A stretch of DNA of 64,000 nt, taken from NCBI RefSeq assembly GCF_900240945.1, contig NZ_OESG01000014.1, positions 1,966,015 to 2,030,014 of the forward strand, written 5' to 3'. Under the pieces are notes generated by a model, which saw only the letters and a list, made by a program, of their open reading frames with translations, had not been told where the DNA came from and did not search any database. This DNA is from Mycobacterium sp. 3519A (lineage in GTDB: Bacteria; Actinomycetota; Actinomycetes; Mycobacteriales; Mycobacteriaceae). This document shows positions 38,131-47,954 of the stretch, one piece after another; position 1 is the stretch's first letter, and each line of letters begins with the position of its first letter. Both the position numbers and the translations under genes were made by a program.

Positions 38131-38279
38131 TTCGCGCAGCTGGAGATGTGGCCCAAGTCACATCGGCGACGTGCAGGGCCGACGCGCCACATTGAGATTT
38201 CGGGTCTGTTCAATATGCGATACCTGCGGTACCGTCGTTGGACATTAGGGCTCAAATGTAAACCTCATAGGAGGTCTCG

Positions 38280-39296
38280 ATGGCTCGCACGAAGCTCGTC
38301 CGACGGTGGCGCCGCAACATGGAGGTAAGCGACGACACCGAGTACGTCGAGATGCTGACCACACTGTCCGAGGGGTCGGTGCGGCGCAATTTCAACCCGT
38401 ACACCGACATCGACTGGGACGCCCCCGAGTTCGAGGTGATCGAGAACGACGAGCGCTGGATCCTGCCTGCGACCGATCCGTTCGGTCGTCACCCCTGGTA
38501 TCAGGCGCAGCCAATCCAACGTCAGATCGAGATCGGCATGTGGCGCCAGGCCAACGTCGCCAAGGTCGGCCTGCACTTCGAGTCGATCCTGATCCGTGGG
38601 CTGATGGAGTACGCCTTCTGGACGCCCAACGGCTCACCGGAGTACCGGTACTGCCTGCACGAGGCGGTCGAAGAGTGCAACCACACCATGATGTTCCAGG
38701 AGATGGTCAACCGCATCGGCGCCGACGTGCCGGGCATGCCGCGACTGCTGAAGTGGGTGCAACCGCTGATCCCGTTGGTGGCCGGGCCGCTGCCCATCCC
38801 GTTCTGGTTCGGCATCCTCGCAGGCGAGGAACCCATCGACCACACGCAGAAAAACGTTCTGCGCGAAGGCAAGTCGCTACACCCGATCATGGAGCGGGTG
38901 ATGGCGATCCACGTCGCCGAGGAGGCTCGCCACATCTCGTTCGCGCACGAATATCTGCGCAAGCGAATCCCGAGGCTGCCGCGGCGTAAGCGGTTCTGGT
39001 TGTCGATCTACGTGCCGATCGTGATGCGCGTGCTGTGCTCGGCGATCATCGTGCCGCCTCGAGCGTTCTGGAAGGAATTCGACATTCCACGTTCGGTGCG
39101 CAAAGAAGTGTTCTTCTCCTCGCCCGAGTCCCGCCAGATGCTGCGCGACATGTTCGGCGACGTCCGGATGCTGTGCAAGGACACCGGACTGATCAACCCG
39201 GTTGCCAAGCTGGTGTGGCGGATCTGCAGGATCGACGGCCGGCCCAGCCGCTACCGCAGCGAACCGCAGCGCCAGCACGTGGTGGCCGCCGCTTAG
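38280..39296 (+). CDS. AurF-like diiron oxygenase (Rv0885 family)
   Basis: A 338-residue protein of the p-aminobenzoate N-oxygenase AurF/ferritin-like diiron group. Carboxylate and histidine ligands are seen in HFESILIRGLMEYAF, HEAVEECNHTMMFQEMVNRIG (about 126-146) and HVAEEARHISFAHEYLRKRI (about 211-230), the ExxH repeats expected for a diiron centre. It has a perfect AGGAGG Shine-Dalgarno sequence 5 nt before the ATG. fprB follows after 7 bp, so FprB is the likely reductant. The substrate is unknown; a C-terminal basic tail (RICRIDGRPSRYRSEPQRQH) may contact nucleic acid or lipid. Confidence 0.87.
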   Translation: MARTKLVRRWRRNMEVSDDTEYVEMLTTLSEGSVRRNFNPYTDIDWDAPEFEVIENDERWILPATDPFGRHPWYQAQPIQRQIEIGMWRQANVAKVGLHFESILIRGLMEYAFWTPNGSPEYRYCLHEAVEECNHTMMFQEMVNRIGADVPGMPRLLKWVQPLIPLVAGPLPIPFWFGILAGEEPIDHTQKNVLREGKSLHPIMERVMAIHVAEEARHISFAHEYLRKRIPRLPRRKRFWLSIYVPIVMRVLCSAIIVPPRAFWKEFDIPRSVRKEVFFSSPESRQMLRDMFGDVRMLCKDTGLINPVAKLVWRICRIDGRPSRYRSEPQRQHVVAAA

Positions 39297-39303
39297 GAGT
39301 GCA

Positions 39304-40959
39304 ATGCCGCACGTAATCACCCAGTCGTGTTGCAGCGACGGGTCCTGTGTCTACGCGTGCCCGGTGAACTGCATCCATCCGTCACCGGATGAGCCGGGCT
39401 TCGCCACCGCCGAAATGCTCTACATCGACCCGGCGGCCTGCGTCGACTGCGGCGCGTGCGTCAGCGCGTGTCCGGTCGGGGCGATCGCGCCGGACACCAA
39501 GCTGGCACCCGAGCAGTTGCCGTTCGTCGAGTTGAACGCCGCGTTCTATCCGAAGCGGGAAGGCAAGCTGCCGCCGTCGTCGAAGTTGGCGCCGGTGCTC
39601 GAGGCGCCCTACGTCGAGTCCCGCGCCGGTGGGCCGCTGACGGTGGCGATCGTCGGCTCCGGGCCCGCGGCCATGTACGCCGCCGACGAACTGCTCACCC
39701 AGCAGGGCGTGCGGGTCAATGTTTTCGAACGACTGCCGACGCCATACGGATTGGTGCGGGCCGGGGTCGCTCCCGACCACCAGAGCACCAAGCGGGTGAC
39801 CAAGCTGTTCGACAGGATCGCCGGGCGGCGCGGGTTTCGGTTCTACCTCAACGTCGAGGTGGGATCGGACCTGACGCATGACGAACTGCTCGCCCATCAT
39901 CACGCCGTGCTGTATGCCGTCGGCGCGCCGAGCGATCGTCGCCTCGACATCGACGGGATGGGCCTGCCCGGCACCGGTACCGCCACCGAGGTGGTGGCCT
40001 GGTTCAACGGCCATCCCGAATATGCCGATCTGCCAATCGATTTGAGCGATGAGCGAGTGGTCATCATCGGCAACGGCAACGTCGCCCTCGACGTGGCGCG
40101 CATCCTGACGACGGACCCGGACGTGCTGGCGCGCACCGATATCGCCGACCACGCGTTGGCCGCGCTGCGCGAGTCGCGGGTCGAGGAGGTGGTCATCGCG
40201 GCCCGCCGCGGCCCCGCAGATTCGGCGTTCACGCTGCCGGAATTGATCGGGCTGGCGTCGACGTGCGACGTGGTGCTCGACGCCGCCGACCACGATCTCG
40301 TGCTGCGTGACCTCGCGGACGCCTCAGATCCGTTGACGCGCAACAAACTCGAGGTCCTGTCCAAGCTCGGCGATGCGTCCACGCCTGCCACCCGCCCCCG
40401 TATCCGGTTCGCCTACCACCTGACACCGCATCGCGTCGTGGGGGACACGCGCGCGGAGGCGGCCGAGTTCACGATGACGGGCACCGACGAACAGCGAACC
40501 ATGTCAGCCGGATTCGTGCTGACCTCAATCGGCTACCGCGGCAAGCCCATTCGGGGTCTGCCGTTCGACGAGTCGGCGGCGGTGGTACCCAACGAGGGCG
40601 GCCGGGTCATCGGGGCGCCGGGCAGTTACGTCGCAGGCTGGATCAAGCGAGGCCCGACCGGATTCATCGGCACCAACAAGTCATGCGCCGCGGAAACGGT
40701 GCACAACCTGGTGGCCGACTACAACCGCGATCTGCTCACCGACCCGACCGGCAAGGCGCTGGACAAGTTGGTGCGCAGTCGCAGGCCCGACGTCATCGAC
40801 GGTGGGGGATGGAAGGCCATCGACGCCGCGGAAATCGCTCGCGGCGGCGGAGTGCGGCCACGCGACAAGTTCACCGCGGTCAGCGACATGCTCGCCGCCG
40901 CGGCCGCCGCGCCCACACCGCCGGTGCACGAGCGCCTGTTGGCGGCCCTGCGTCGGTAA
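39304..40959 (+). CDS. fprB: Ferredoxin--NADP reductase FprB (ferredoxin-flavoprotein fusion)
   Basis: A 551-residue fusion of an N-terminal 7Fe/8Fe ferredoxin (CCSDGSCVYACPVNCIHP and CVDCGACVSACPVGAI, Cys 46, 49, 52 and 56) with an adrenodoxin-reductase-like flavoprotein. The flavoprotein shows the FAD motif VAIVGSGPAAMYAADELL, FERLPTPYGLVRAGVAPDH, the NADP motif VVIIGNGNVALDVARIL, and the C-terminal GWIKRGPTGFIGTNKSCAAETV. It moves electrons between NADPH and ferredoxin-type acceptors. ATG 39304 has AGGAG upstream. It is coupled to the AurF-like gene. This is the orthologue of Rv0886. Confidence 0.95.
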   Translation: MPHVITQSCCSDGSCVYACPVNCIHPSPDEPGFATAEMLYIDPAACVDCGACVSACPVGAIAPDTKLAPEQLPFVELNAAFYPKREGKLPPSSKLAPVLEAPYVESRAGGPLTVAIVGSGPAAMYAADELLTQQGVRVNVFERLPTPYGLVRAGVAPDHQSTKRVTKLFDRIAGRRGFRFYLNVEVGSDLTHDELLAHHHAVLYAVGAPSDRRLDIDGMGLPGTGTATEVVAWFNGHPEYADLPIDLSDERVVIIGNGNVALDVARILTTDPDVLARTDIADHALAALRESRVEEVVIAARRGPADSAFTLPELIGLASTCDVVLDAADHDLVLRDLADASDPLTRNKLEVLSKLGDASTPATRPRIRFAYHLTPHRVVGDTRAEAAEFTMTGTDEQRTMSAGFVLTSIGYRGKPIRGLPFDESAAVVPNEGGRVIGAPGSYVAGWIKRGPTGFIGTNKSCAAETVHNLVADYNRDLLTDPTGKALDKLVRSRRPDVIDGGGWKAIDAAEIARGGGVRPRDKFTAVSDMLAAAAAAPTPPVHERLLAALRR

Positions 40960-40972
40960 CTGTCTTTCGCGC

Positions 40973-41032
40973 GCCGAGAGTACGGAATATGACGAAAAAT
41001 CGCTGAAAACCGTCATAAAACGTAGTCTCGGC
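40973..41032. repeat. Imperfect palindrome after fprB
   Basis: Arms 40973-40994 (GCCGAGAGTACGG..., ending ATGACG) and 41011-41032 are inverted copies at 18 of 22 positions, with a 16-nt loop. It begins 13 nt after the fprB stop and precedes the GH1 gene on the same strand, so it is likely a terminator. The GCCGAGAGT arm start vaguely recalls the GCCGAACGT family but is not clearly the same. Confidence 0.55.
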
Positions 41033-41090
41033 GGCCGAAGTTTCCCGAAATCCACCCGGCTGACGGGCGGCTTCGCGTATAGCAAAAGCC

Positions 41091-43646
41091 ATGCGTCCTG
41101 CTGCCTATATCGGTCGGGTCGGAGGATTGGCCGTTGCGCTGGGTATCGGCGTCGCGCTGGCCACCGGATACGGGTGCGCGCCGGCGTGGGCGGATACGCC
41201 TGATTCGACCGCCACCGAGAAGGCGTCGACCACCTCCGAGACGGCCGACCAACCGTCGAGTGAGCCGACGAAACCCGAGACCGTGACCAGTCCGGAGCCG
41301 AAGGACGACGACGAGGTCACCAAGCCGACGAAGAAGAAGCCCAAACCCAAGAAGACGGTCAAGTCCGCGGACAGCGCCAAACCCGCGAAAGCGCCCGCGA
41401 GCAAGGTCGCCGCCGCCGAGGTGAAGGCGGACACCGACACCGACACCGACCCGCAACCGTCTGCCAAAGCGGCGGTCGCCGAGAAGCCGGTGACATCCGT
41501 TGCGGCGCAGACTCTCTCGGCAACCCCGCAGACCACATCAGCCGCGGTGACCACGAAGCTGACCACACCGCCCGTCCCGTCGCTGCGGCCGTGGCCGACG
41601 GCCTACGACCCGACCACCGTCGTGACCTACGTCGGCGGCCTCGTGTCCAGCGTGGTCAAGGCGGTGCTCGATCCGTTCGCGGCCGGTTTGCCGTCGGCAC
41701 CCACGCAGCCACCTACCGCGTGGACCCTGCTGGCGTGGGTGCGGCGCGAATTGTTCAACGGCACACCGCGCGTCCACCCGGTGGTCAACCCGCAGCAGAA
41801 CGGGCTCGTCACCGGGAACATCGGCGCCGTCGACCCCGACGGTGATCCGCTGACCTACACCGTGGTCGGCAGGCCGCTCAACGGCGGCACGCTCGAGGTG
41901 GATCAGGACGGCAACTTCACCTACCGGCCGATGAACGCGATGGCCGCGGTCGGCGGCACCGACGAGTTCACCGTCGTGGTCAGCGACAAGGCGGCCGGCC
42001 TGCACGTCCACGGCCCGATGGGATTGTTGAAGTTCGTGCCGATCCTCGGCAACTTCATCAACCCCGGCGGCGGTGACGCGGTGGCCCAGAAGATCACCGT
42101 CAACGTCGACCCGGTGGCGGGCGTCGACCTGTCGTTCCCGGCGAGCTTCCACTGGGGCGTGGCGCACGCAGGCTTCCAGGCCGAGGGCGGCCCCAACTCA
42201 CCCGTCGACCCGAATTCGGATTGGTACAAGTGGGTGCACGACTCGATCAATCAGTTGTTGGGCATCGCCAACGGGGTGCCGGAGAACGGGCCGGGCACGT
42301 ACGTCTCCTACGACAGCGACGCGGCACTCGCCCACGACCAACTCGGCATGGACACCTTCCGGATGAGTATCGAGTGGAGCCGCATCTTCCCGAACTCGAC
42401 TGCCTCCGTTGACATCTCCGACGAGGGTGGCACCGTCAGCCTGGCCGACCTGCAGGCCCTCGACGCGCTGGCCAACCAGGCCGAGGTGCAGCACTACCGC
42501 GATGTGTTCGACTCGCTGCGCGCACACAACCTGGAACCGCTGGTGTCGGTCAACCACTTCACGTTGCCGACGTGGGTGCACGACCCGATCACGGCGCGGC
42601 CCCTGATTCAACTCGGGCTGCCTGCGCCCGCCGCCGGTTGGCTGTCGCCGACGACGCCCGACGAGTTCGAGAAGTACGCCGCTTACGTCGCGTGGAAATA
42701 CGGCGACCAGGTCGACAACTGGACGACGCTCAACGAACCGTTCCCGCCCGTGCTGACCGAGTTCCTCGCCATCCCCGGCTTGGTGCCGAACTGGCCGCCG
42801 GGGGTGATCCGGCCCGACCTCGCGTCGACGTTCCTGGTCAACGAGGCCAAGGGGCACGTCGCGGCATACGACGCGATCCACCAGTGGGACACCAAGATCG
42901 CCAAGGACGGCCAGCCCGCGGCGTTCGTCGGATTCACCAACAACATGATCCCGGCGCGGCCGGCCAATCCGATCAATCCGCTGGACGTGCAGGCCGCGAA
43001 CGCGTGGAACCAGTTCTACAACAAGTGGTTCCCGAACGCGGTGATCGACGGCTGGGTCGACGCGAACTTCGACGGGATCAAACAGGCGAACGAAATTCAC
43101 GAGGACTTCAAGAACAAGGTCGACTTCATGGGCGTGCAGTACTACGGGTCGCAGCCCATGCAGGGCTTCGGCCTGGCGCCGATCCCGGGCTTCCCGTTCC
43201 TGCAGGGTCTGCCGGTGCGGTGCTCGGCGTCGCAGCCAAACTGCAGCGACTTCAACCAGCCCACCGACCCGGGCGGCTTCCGCGAAGTGCTCGAGCTCGC
43301 GGCGTCATATGGAAAACCGTTGTGGGTAACCGAGAACGGTATCGCAGACGACGAGGACACCAAGCGGCCGTCGTACATCGTGAGCCACATCGCGGTGGTG
43401 CAGGACCTGCTCGCCCACGGGATGGACATCCGCGGCTACACGTATTGGTCTTTCGTGGACAACCTCGAATGGGTCGAGGGCTACGACCTGCAGTTCGGCC
43501 TCTACGGGTCCGATCCGACGACGCCGGAGCTGGAGCGCACGCCGAAGCCGGCGAGCATCGCCGCGATCAGTGCGATCACCAAGGACGCCAACCACTCGCT
43601 ACCGCTGAGTGTGCTGGCGATGTACATCCCGGGATTGGCTGTCTAG
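41091..43646 (+). CDS. Secreted GH1 beta-glycosidase with low-complexity and cadherin/Ig-like N-terminal modules
   Basis: An 851-residue exported enzyme. After a signal peptide (MRPAAYIGRVGGLAVALGIG...) come about 110 residues of Thr/Lys/Pro/Glu-rich sequence (KPTKKKPKPKKTVKS), a conserved linker (TAWTLLAWVRRELFNGTPRVHPV), and a VCBS/cadherin-like beta module (TGNIGAVDPDGDPLTYTVVGRPL, about 243-265). The GH1 barrel has FPASFHWGVAHAGFQAEG, the acid/base Glu in WTTLNEPFPPV (about 549) and the nucleophile Glu in WVTENGIADDED (about 748). GH1 normally cleaves beta-glucosides or galactosides. A mycobacterial GH1 with a wall-spanning N-terminus is unusual. It converges on a VOC gene with a shared CTAG. 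Confidence 0.9.
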   Translation: MRPAAYIGRVGGLAVALGIGVALATGYGCAPAWADTPDSTATEKASTTSETADQPSSEPTKPETVTSPEPKDDDEVTKPTKKKPKPKKTVKSADSAKPAKAPASKVAAAEVKADTDTDTDPQPSAKAAVAEKPVTSVAAQTLSATPQTTSAAVTTKLTTPPVPSLRPWPTAYDPTTVVTYVGGLVSSVVKAVLDPFAAGLPSAPTQPPTAWTLLAWVRRELFNGTPRVHPVVNPQQNGLVTGNIGAVDPDGDPLTYTVVGRPLNGGTLEVDQDGNFTYRPMNAMAAVGGTDEFTVVVSDKAAGLHVHGPMGLLKFVPILGNFINPGGGDAVAQKITVNVDPVAGVDLSFPASFHWGVAHAGFQAEGGPNSPVDPNSDWYKWVHDSINQLLGIANGVPENGPGTYVSYDSDAALAHDQLGMDTFRMSIEWSRIFPNSTASVDISDEGGTVSLADLQALDALANQAEVQHYRDVFDSLRAHNLEPLVSVNHFTLPTWVHDPITARPLIQLGLPAPAAGWLSPTTPDEFEKYAAYVAWKYGDQVDNWTTLNEPFPPVLTEFLAIPGLVPNWPPGVIRPDLASTFLVNEAKGHVAAYDAIHQWDTKIAKDGQPAAFVGFTNNMIPARPANPINPLDVQAANAWNQFYNKWFPNAVIDGWVDANFDGIKQANEIHEDFKNKVDFMGVQYYGSQPMQGFGLAPIPGFPFLQGLPVRCSASQPNCSDFNQPTDPGGFREVLELAASYGKPLWVTENGIADDEDTKRPSYIVSHIAVVQDLLAHGMDIRGYTYWSFVDNLEWVEGYDLQFGLYGSDPTTPELERTPKPASIAAISAITKDANHSLPLSVLAMYIPGLAV

Positions 43647-44101
43647 CCCTGCTGCATCGCCTCGGCGATTTCCTCCATCGACACCTCGCGCACCGGCTGG
43701 CCCAGTGACCACTGATGTCCGAACGGATCGCGGAGCACGCCGTAGCGGTCACCCCAGAACTGGTCGTCCAGCGGCGCGACCACGGTGGCGCCTGCGTCGA
43801 GCGCCTGCTGGAACTTCGCGTCGACATCCGTGACCGTCAGGTGGATGGTCACCGGTGTGCCGCCGAGCGCCGTCGGGGTCGACGGCTTTCCGTCGTTGTA
43901 CTCCGGGAAGTCGTCGTTGAGCAACACCGTCGAGCCGTTGATCTGCAGCGCGGCGTGCACCAGTTTGCCGTCCGGTCCTGGCACCCGCCCCAGCTCTACA
44001 GCGTCAAAAGCCTTGACGTAGAAGTCGATTGCGGCGGCGGCGCCGTCGACACACAGATGCGGGGATACGGATGGTTGTACTTCGATTGCCATGTCGGCCA
44101 T
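43643..44101 (-). CDS. VOC-fold (PhnB/glyoxalase-like) protein
   Basis: A 152-residue protein: VSPHLCVDGAAAAIDFYVKAFDAVELGRVPGPDGKLVHAALQINGSTVLLNDDFPEY, then VTIHLTVTDVDAKFQQALDAGATVVAPLDDQFWGDRYGVLRDPFGHQWSLGQPVREVS. The WGDRYGVLRDPFGHQW block is diagnostic of PhnB/glyoxalase-like VOC proteins, with His/Glu metal ligands typical of the fold. ATG 44101 follows a GGGTGG sequence; ATG 44092 and GTG 44122 are alternatives. Its place next to the mycothiol-type gene and citA resembles Rv0887c. The substrate is unknown. Confidence 0.83.
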   Translation of the reverse strand: MADMAIEVQPSVSPHLCVDGAAAAIDFYVKAFDAVELGRVPGPDGKLVHAALQINGSTVLLNDDFPEYNDGKPSTPTALGGTPVTIHLTVTDVDAKFQQALDAGATVVAPLDDQFWGDRYGVLRDPFGHQWSLGQPVREVSMEEIAEAMQQG

Positions 44102-44132
44102 ACAACCACCCGCCACCGACACGTGGGCGCGT

Positions 44133-44747
44133 TCAGACGACAGAGAACGGCGACGGCAACTCGGCTCGTCCCGTCAACGCCAACAGCACGGGTTCGCCAT
44201 GCCCTGCGAAGGCCGCGATACGCGCCGCCAACACGGTCGCCTCCTCCAACACGTCGGGCGGCGGTGTGAACGAAATGCCAACGGCGCGAGCAATATCCAG
44301 TCCATGCACTGCCAGCTCGAACGTCCGTGTCGGCAAATAGGCGTGCAGCCGGATGCCTGCGCCGCCGATCACGGTGATCAATGGATCGCCGACGCCATCC
44401 AACTCATCCAGCACCCGCGACACCAGTCCGTCGACCGTCGCGGCTGGATCATCTCCGAGGTCGCGGCCCGCCTGCCTGCCACGCTCGAGGACACCCTCCG
44501 GCTCCAGTCCGAGCACCGTCGGATTCACCATGGCGTAGTACTCGTGCGGTGTCTTGATGTCCTCGCGCTGGGCGGGCTGCTGCAAGTAGGTGCTGACCGT
44601 GATCAGCGAGCGCGACGCGTGACCGACCAGCGAGCGCAGATCCCACTCGCCGAGACCGGGACCGTCCCAGCCGCCAGCCGGAAGCTCATGCACCAGCGCG
44701 GCGAAACTGTGCGCCGCCGAGGCGAAGGTGGCAACCGGATCCGTCAC
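44133..44747 (-). CDS. Mycothiol-dependent maleylpyruvate isomerase-family (DinB-like) protein
   Basis: A 204-residue four-helix-bundle protein. FASAAHSFAALVHELPAGGWDGPGLGEWDLRSLVGHASRSL carries the first metal-binding His, and RTFELAVHGLDIARAVG supplies the Glu-xxx-His pair, matching the MDMPI/DinB metal site used by mycothiol-dependent enzymes. The start is the GTG that overlaps the citA stop (GTGA, 44744-44747), so it is translated from the citA mRNA; the in-frame upstream ATG at 44768 lies inside citA. The natural substrate is unknown. Confidence 0.82.
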   Translation of the reverse strand: MTDPVATFASAAHSFAALVHELPAGGWDGPGLGEWDLRSLVGHASRSLITVSTYLQQPAQREDIKTPHEYYAMVNPTVLGLEPEGVLERGRQAGRDLGDDPAATVDGLVSRVLDELDGVGDPLITVIGGAGIRLHAYLPTRTFELAVHGLDIARAVGISFTPPPDVLEEATVLAARIAAFAGHGEPVLLALTGRAELPSPFSVV

Positions 44748-45871
44748 GAGTTCGCGACTTGGTCCCATCCTTCGACGGACTCGGGGCTGCGCGGTCCCGG
44801 ACCGACGTAGATGGCCGCCGGGCGAACCAGCTTGCCAAGCCGCTTCTGCTCCATGATGTGCGCACACCAGCCCGCGGTCCGCCCGCAGGTGAACATCGCG
44901 GGCATCATCTTCGTCGGCACCTGTGCGAAGTCGAGAATGACTGCGGCCCAGAACTCCACGTTGGTCTCGATGGCGCGATCCGGGCGACGTTCGCGGAGTT
45001 CGGCGAGCGCGGCCTGCTCCAACGCGGCAGCCACCTCGTACCGCGGCGCGTCCAGTCGCTTCGCCGTGCCCCGCAACACCCGGGCCCGCGGATCCTCCGC
45101 GCGGTAGACGCGGTGACCGAAGCCCATCAGCTTCTCTTTGCGGTCGAGGATGCCCTTGACGACCGCGCGGGCGTCGCCGGTCTGCTCGGCTTCCTCGATC
45201 ATCGGGATCACCCGGGCCGGGGCACCGCCGTGCAGCGGACCGCTCATCGCGCCGATCGCCCCGGACAGCGACGCCGCGACGTCGGCACCCGTCGACGCGA
45301 TCACCCGTGCGGTGAACGTCGACGCGTTCATGCCGTGTTCGGCCGCCGTCACCCAGTACGCGTCGATGGCCTCGACGTGCCGCGGGTCCGGTTCACCCTG
45401 CCAGCGCGTCATGAAACGCTCTGTGACCGTGGAACATTGGTCGATGGTCCGCTGCGGAACCGCGGGCTGGTAGATGCCGCGCGCGGACTGCGCGACGTAC
45501 GAAAGCGCCATCACCGATGCGCGGGCCAACTGGTCGCGGGCGGTCGCGTCGTCGATGTCGAGCAGCGGCGGGTAGCCCCAAATGGGCGCCAGCATCGCCA
45601 GCCCGGCCTGCACGTCGACGCGGACGTCACCGCTGTGGATGGGCAGCGGGAACGGTTCGGCTGGCGGCAGGCTGTGCCCGAACTTGCCGTCGACCAGCAG
45701 CGCCCACACGTCACCGAAGGTGACCCTCCGGTTGACCAGATCTTCGATGTCGACGCCCCGGTACCGAAGCGCCCCGCCGTCCTTGTCCGGTTCTGCGATC
45801 TCGGTGGTGAAGGCGACCACGCCCTCGAGCCCCTCGACGAAACCTTCCGGTACCGCTGACGTCGTAGTCAT
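44744..45871 (-). CDS. citA: Citrate synthase CitA (second type)
   Basis: A 375-residue citrate/2-methylcitrate-type synthase, the Rv0889c orthologue. Landmarks: [71 protein letters not shown] (catalytic His in AEHGMN and GPLHGG), [20 protein letters not shown] (His in GHRVY) and [24 protein letters not shown]. It is shorter than GltA2 at 48740. ATG 45871 is chosen over a long Arg-rich upstream extension that is a shadow of pdxH; a weak AAGAAT box lies 6 nt upstream. It is divergent from pdxH, and the MDMPI gene is coupled downstream. Confidence 0.94.
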   Translation of the reverse strand: MTTTSAVPEGFVEGLEGVVAFTTEIAEPDKDGGALRYRGVDIEDLVNRRVTFGDVWALLVDGKFGHSLPPAEPFPLPIHSGDVRVDVQAGLAMLAPIWGYPPLLDIDDATARDQLARASVMALSYVAQSARGIYQPAVPQRTIDQCSTVTERFMTRWQGEPDPRHVEAIDAYWVTAAEHGMNASTFTARVIASTGADVAASLSGAIGAMSGPLHGGAPARVIPMIEEAEQTGDARAVVKGILDRKEKLMGFGHRVYRAEDPRARVLRGTAKRLDAPRYEVAAALEQAALAELRERRPDRAIETNVEFWAAVILDFAQVPTKMMPAMFTCGRTAGWCAHIMEQKRLGKLVRPAAIYVGPGPRSPESVEGWDQVANS

Positions 45872-45942
45872 GGCCAAATTCTTGCACTCGCGCCGTCCGC
45901 GCTGTCTACCGGTCGGTAACCAGGCGACAGACGGCCGCGGCG

Positions 45943-45948
45943 TATTTT
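45943..45948 (+). promoter_or_regulatory. -10 box for leaderless pdxH
   Basis: TATTTT, 6 nt before GTG 45955. The divergent citA start is 83 bp away. Confidence 0.5.
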
Positions 45949-45954
45949 TGTCGG

Positions 45955-46647
45955 GTGGCAACTTCCGACGACGAACGCCTGGCCCGGATGCGGGTCGAGT
46001 ACGGGTCCGCCGAGAAGGACGGCAGCAGCGACCTGGACGCCGACTGGCTCGCCGACGGCTGGGTGGCGCTGCTGCGCAAGTGGTTGGCCGACGCCGAGGC
46101 CGCGGGCGTCGCCGAACCGAACGCAATGGTGGTCGGGACCGTCGACGAGGTGGGAAGGCCCGCGACGCGTGCCGTGTTGTGCAAAAGCGTGGACGAAACC
46201 GGGATCACGTTTTTCACCAACTACGACTCGGCCAAGGGCGAACAGTTGGCGACGACGCCGTACGCGTCGGCGACCTTTCCGTGGTTCCTGCTCGGCCGCC
46301 AGGTGCACGTGCGCGGTCCGGTGACCAAGGTGTCCGCCGAGGCGACCGCCGACTACTGGTCCAAGCGGCCCCGCGGTTCGCAGTTGGGCGCGTGGGCGTC
46401 GCAGCAGTCCAAGCCGATCGCGTCGCGCGCGGCGCTGCTGGAGCAGCTGGCCGAGGTGACCGCCCGATTCGCGGACCTCGACGCGGTGCCGGTGCCACCG
46501 AACTGGGGCGGCTACCTGATCGCACCCGAGGTCGTGGAGTTCTGGCAGGGCCGGGAAAACCGGGTGCACAACAGGATTCGCGTTTTTAGCGTCACCGGCG
46601 GGCCGGTGACATCGGAGAATTGCCGCGTCGAGCGGCTCCAGCCGTAG
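45955..46647 (+). CDS. pdxH: Pyridoxine/pyridoxamine 5'-phosphate oxidase PdxH
   Basis: An FMN-dependent enzyme of 230 residues making pyridoxal phosphate. It has all the classical blocks: [116 protein letters not shown], and the C-terminal [18 protein letters not shown]...[11 protein letters not shown] 45955 is leaderless by the TATTTT box. The following MFS gene starts within its stop (TAGTG), so they are coupled. The citA-pdxH neighbourhood differs from M. tuberculosis, where pdxH is elsewhere (Rv2607). Confidence 0.95.
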   Translation: MATSDDERLARMRVEYGSAEKDGSSDLDADWLADGWVALLRKWLADAEAAGVAEPNAMVVGTVDEVGRPATRAVLCKSVDETGITFFTNYDSAKGEQLATTPYASATFPWFLLGRQVHVRGPVTKVSAEATADYWSKRPRGSQLGAWASQQSKPIASRAALLEQLAEVTARFADLDAVPVPPNWGGYLIAPEVVEFWQGRENRVHNRIRVFSVTGGPVTSENCRVERLQP

Positions 46648-47924
46648 TGCGCAGACTTTTCGCCGACACCACACCGCTGCAATCCCCGGATTTCCGGCGG
46701 CTTTGGCTGTCCGGCATCGTGACGGTGATCGGCGGAAACCTGACGATCTTCGCGGTGCCGGTGCAGCTGTACGCGCTGACGCAGAACTCCGCCTATGTCG
46801 GGTTGTCCGGGCTGTTCGCGTTGGTTCCGCTTGTCGTGTTCGGACTGCTCGGCGGCGCATGGGCCGACGCGATGGACCGGCGCACGCTGTTGATCCTCGC
46901 CTCGATCGGGCTGGCGCTGTCGTCGGTGTTGTTGTGGCTTCAGGCCGCGCTGACGCTGAACAACGTCTGGGTGGTGCTGTGCCTGCTGTCGGTGCAGCAG
47001 GCCTTCTATGCGATCAACAGCCCCACCCGGTCGGCGGCGATCCCGCGGATGGTGTCCGGCGAGCAGCTGGCCGCCGCCAACTCGCTGAACTTCACTGTGT
47101 TCCAGTTCGGGGCGATCGTCGGGCCGCTGTTGGCGGGTGTGCTGCTGCACTGGGTCGACCTGTCGACGCTGTATTTGATCGACGCCATCACCTGCATCGT
47201 GCCGATCTGGGCGACGTTCCGGCTCGCGCCGATGCCGCCCGTCAACGGGGCCAGCGGCTCGTCGGGATACGGATTCACCGCGGTCATGGACGGTTTCCGC
47301 TACCTGGCGGGCAACCAGGTGGTGCTGATGTCGTTCGTCGTCGACCTGATCGCGATGATCCTCGGCATGCCGCGCGCGTTGTTCCCGCAAATGGCGCACC
47401 AGAGTTTCGGCGGACCGATCGAGGGCGGCACCACGATGGCGCTGCTGGCTGCGGCGATGTCGGCGGGCGCGGTGGTAGGCGGGGTGTTCTCCGGCTGGTT
47501 CCCCCGCATCAAGCGCCACGGCTTCGCGGTGGTGGTCTCGGTCGTCGTGTGGGGTGTGGCGATGATCGGCTTCGGACTGGCGGGCGGGTTCGCGTCCGGC
47601 CACACCGGCATCTGGCTGTGGATTGCGTTGGCGTTCTTGGCAATTGGTGGAGCGGCCGACATGGTGTCGGCGGCGTTCCGGTCGACCATTCTGCAACAGG
47701 TGGCGTCCGACGATCTGCGTGGCCGGCTACAGGGTGTGTTCACGGTCGTGGTCGCAGGCGGCCCCCGGTTGGCTGACGCCGCCCACGGTGCGGCCGCCGC
47801 GGCGGTCGGCACCACAATCGCCGCCGCGGGCGGCGGGGCGCTGGTGGTGGTCGGCGTGCTGGTCGCCGCGCTGGTCGTGCCTGCATTCATCCGCTACCGG
47901 GTGGCTGAGGGCGACAAAGTATGA
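46647..47924 (+). CDS. MFS exporter, EntS-like
   Basis: A 425-residue major facilitator protein with about twelve helices. PDFRRLWLSGIVTVIGGNLTIFAVPVQLYALTQNSAYVGLSGLFALVPLVVFGLLGGAWADAMDRRTLLI holds the DxxDRR loop between helices 2 and 3, and the rest (SPTRSAAIPRMVSGEQLAAANSL, GPLLAGVLL) resembles enterobactin/macrolide exporters. GTG 46647 begins on the last base of the pdxH stop. The next gene is a TetR regulator 69 bp on, which may control it or a distant target. The substrate is unknown. Confidence 0.85.
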   Translation: MRRLFADTTPLQSPDFRRLWLSGIVTVIGGNLTIFAVPVQLYALTQNSAYVGLSGLFALVPLVVFGLLGGAWADAMDRRTLLILASIGLALSSVLLWLQAALTLNNVWVVLCLLSVQQAFYAINSPTRSAAIPRMVSGEQLAAANSLNFTVFQFGAIVGPLLAGVLLHWVDLSTLYLIDAITCIVPIWATFRLAPMPPVNGASGSSGYGFTAVMDGFRYLAGNQVVLMSFVVDLIAMILGMPRALFPQMAHQSFGGPIEGGTTMALLAAAMSAGAVVGGVFSGWFPRIKRHGFAVVVSVVVWGVAMIGFGLAGGFASGHTGIWLWIALAFLAIGGAADMVSAAFRSTILQQVASDDLRGRLQGVFTVVVAGGPRLADAAHGAAAAAVGTTIAAAGGGALVVVGVLVAALVVPAFIRYRVAEGDKV

Positions 47925-47954
47925 CCGTCGCCAACTGTCGGTAGTCGCCACTTT

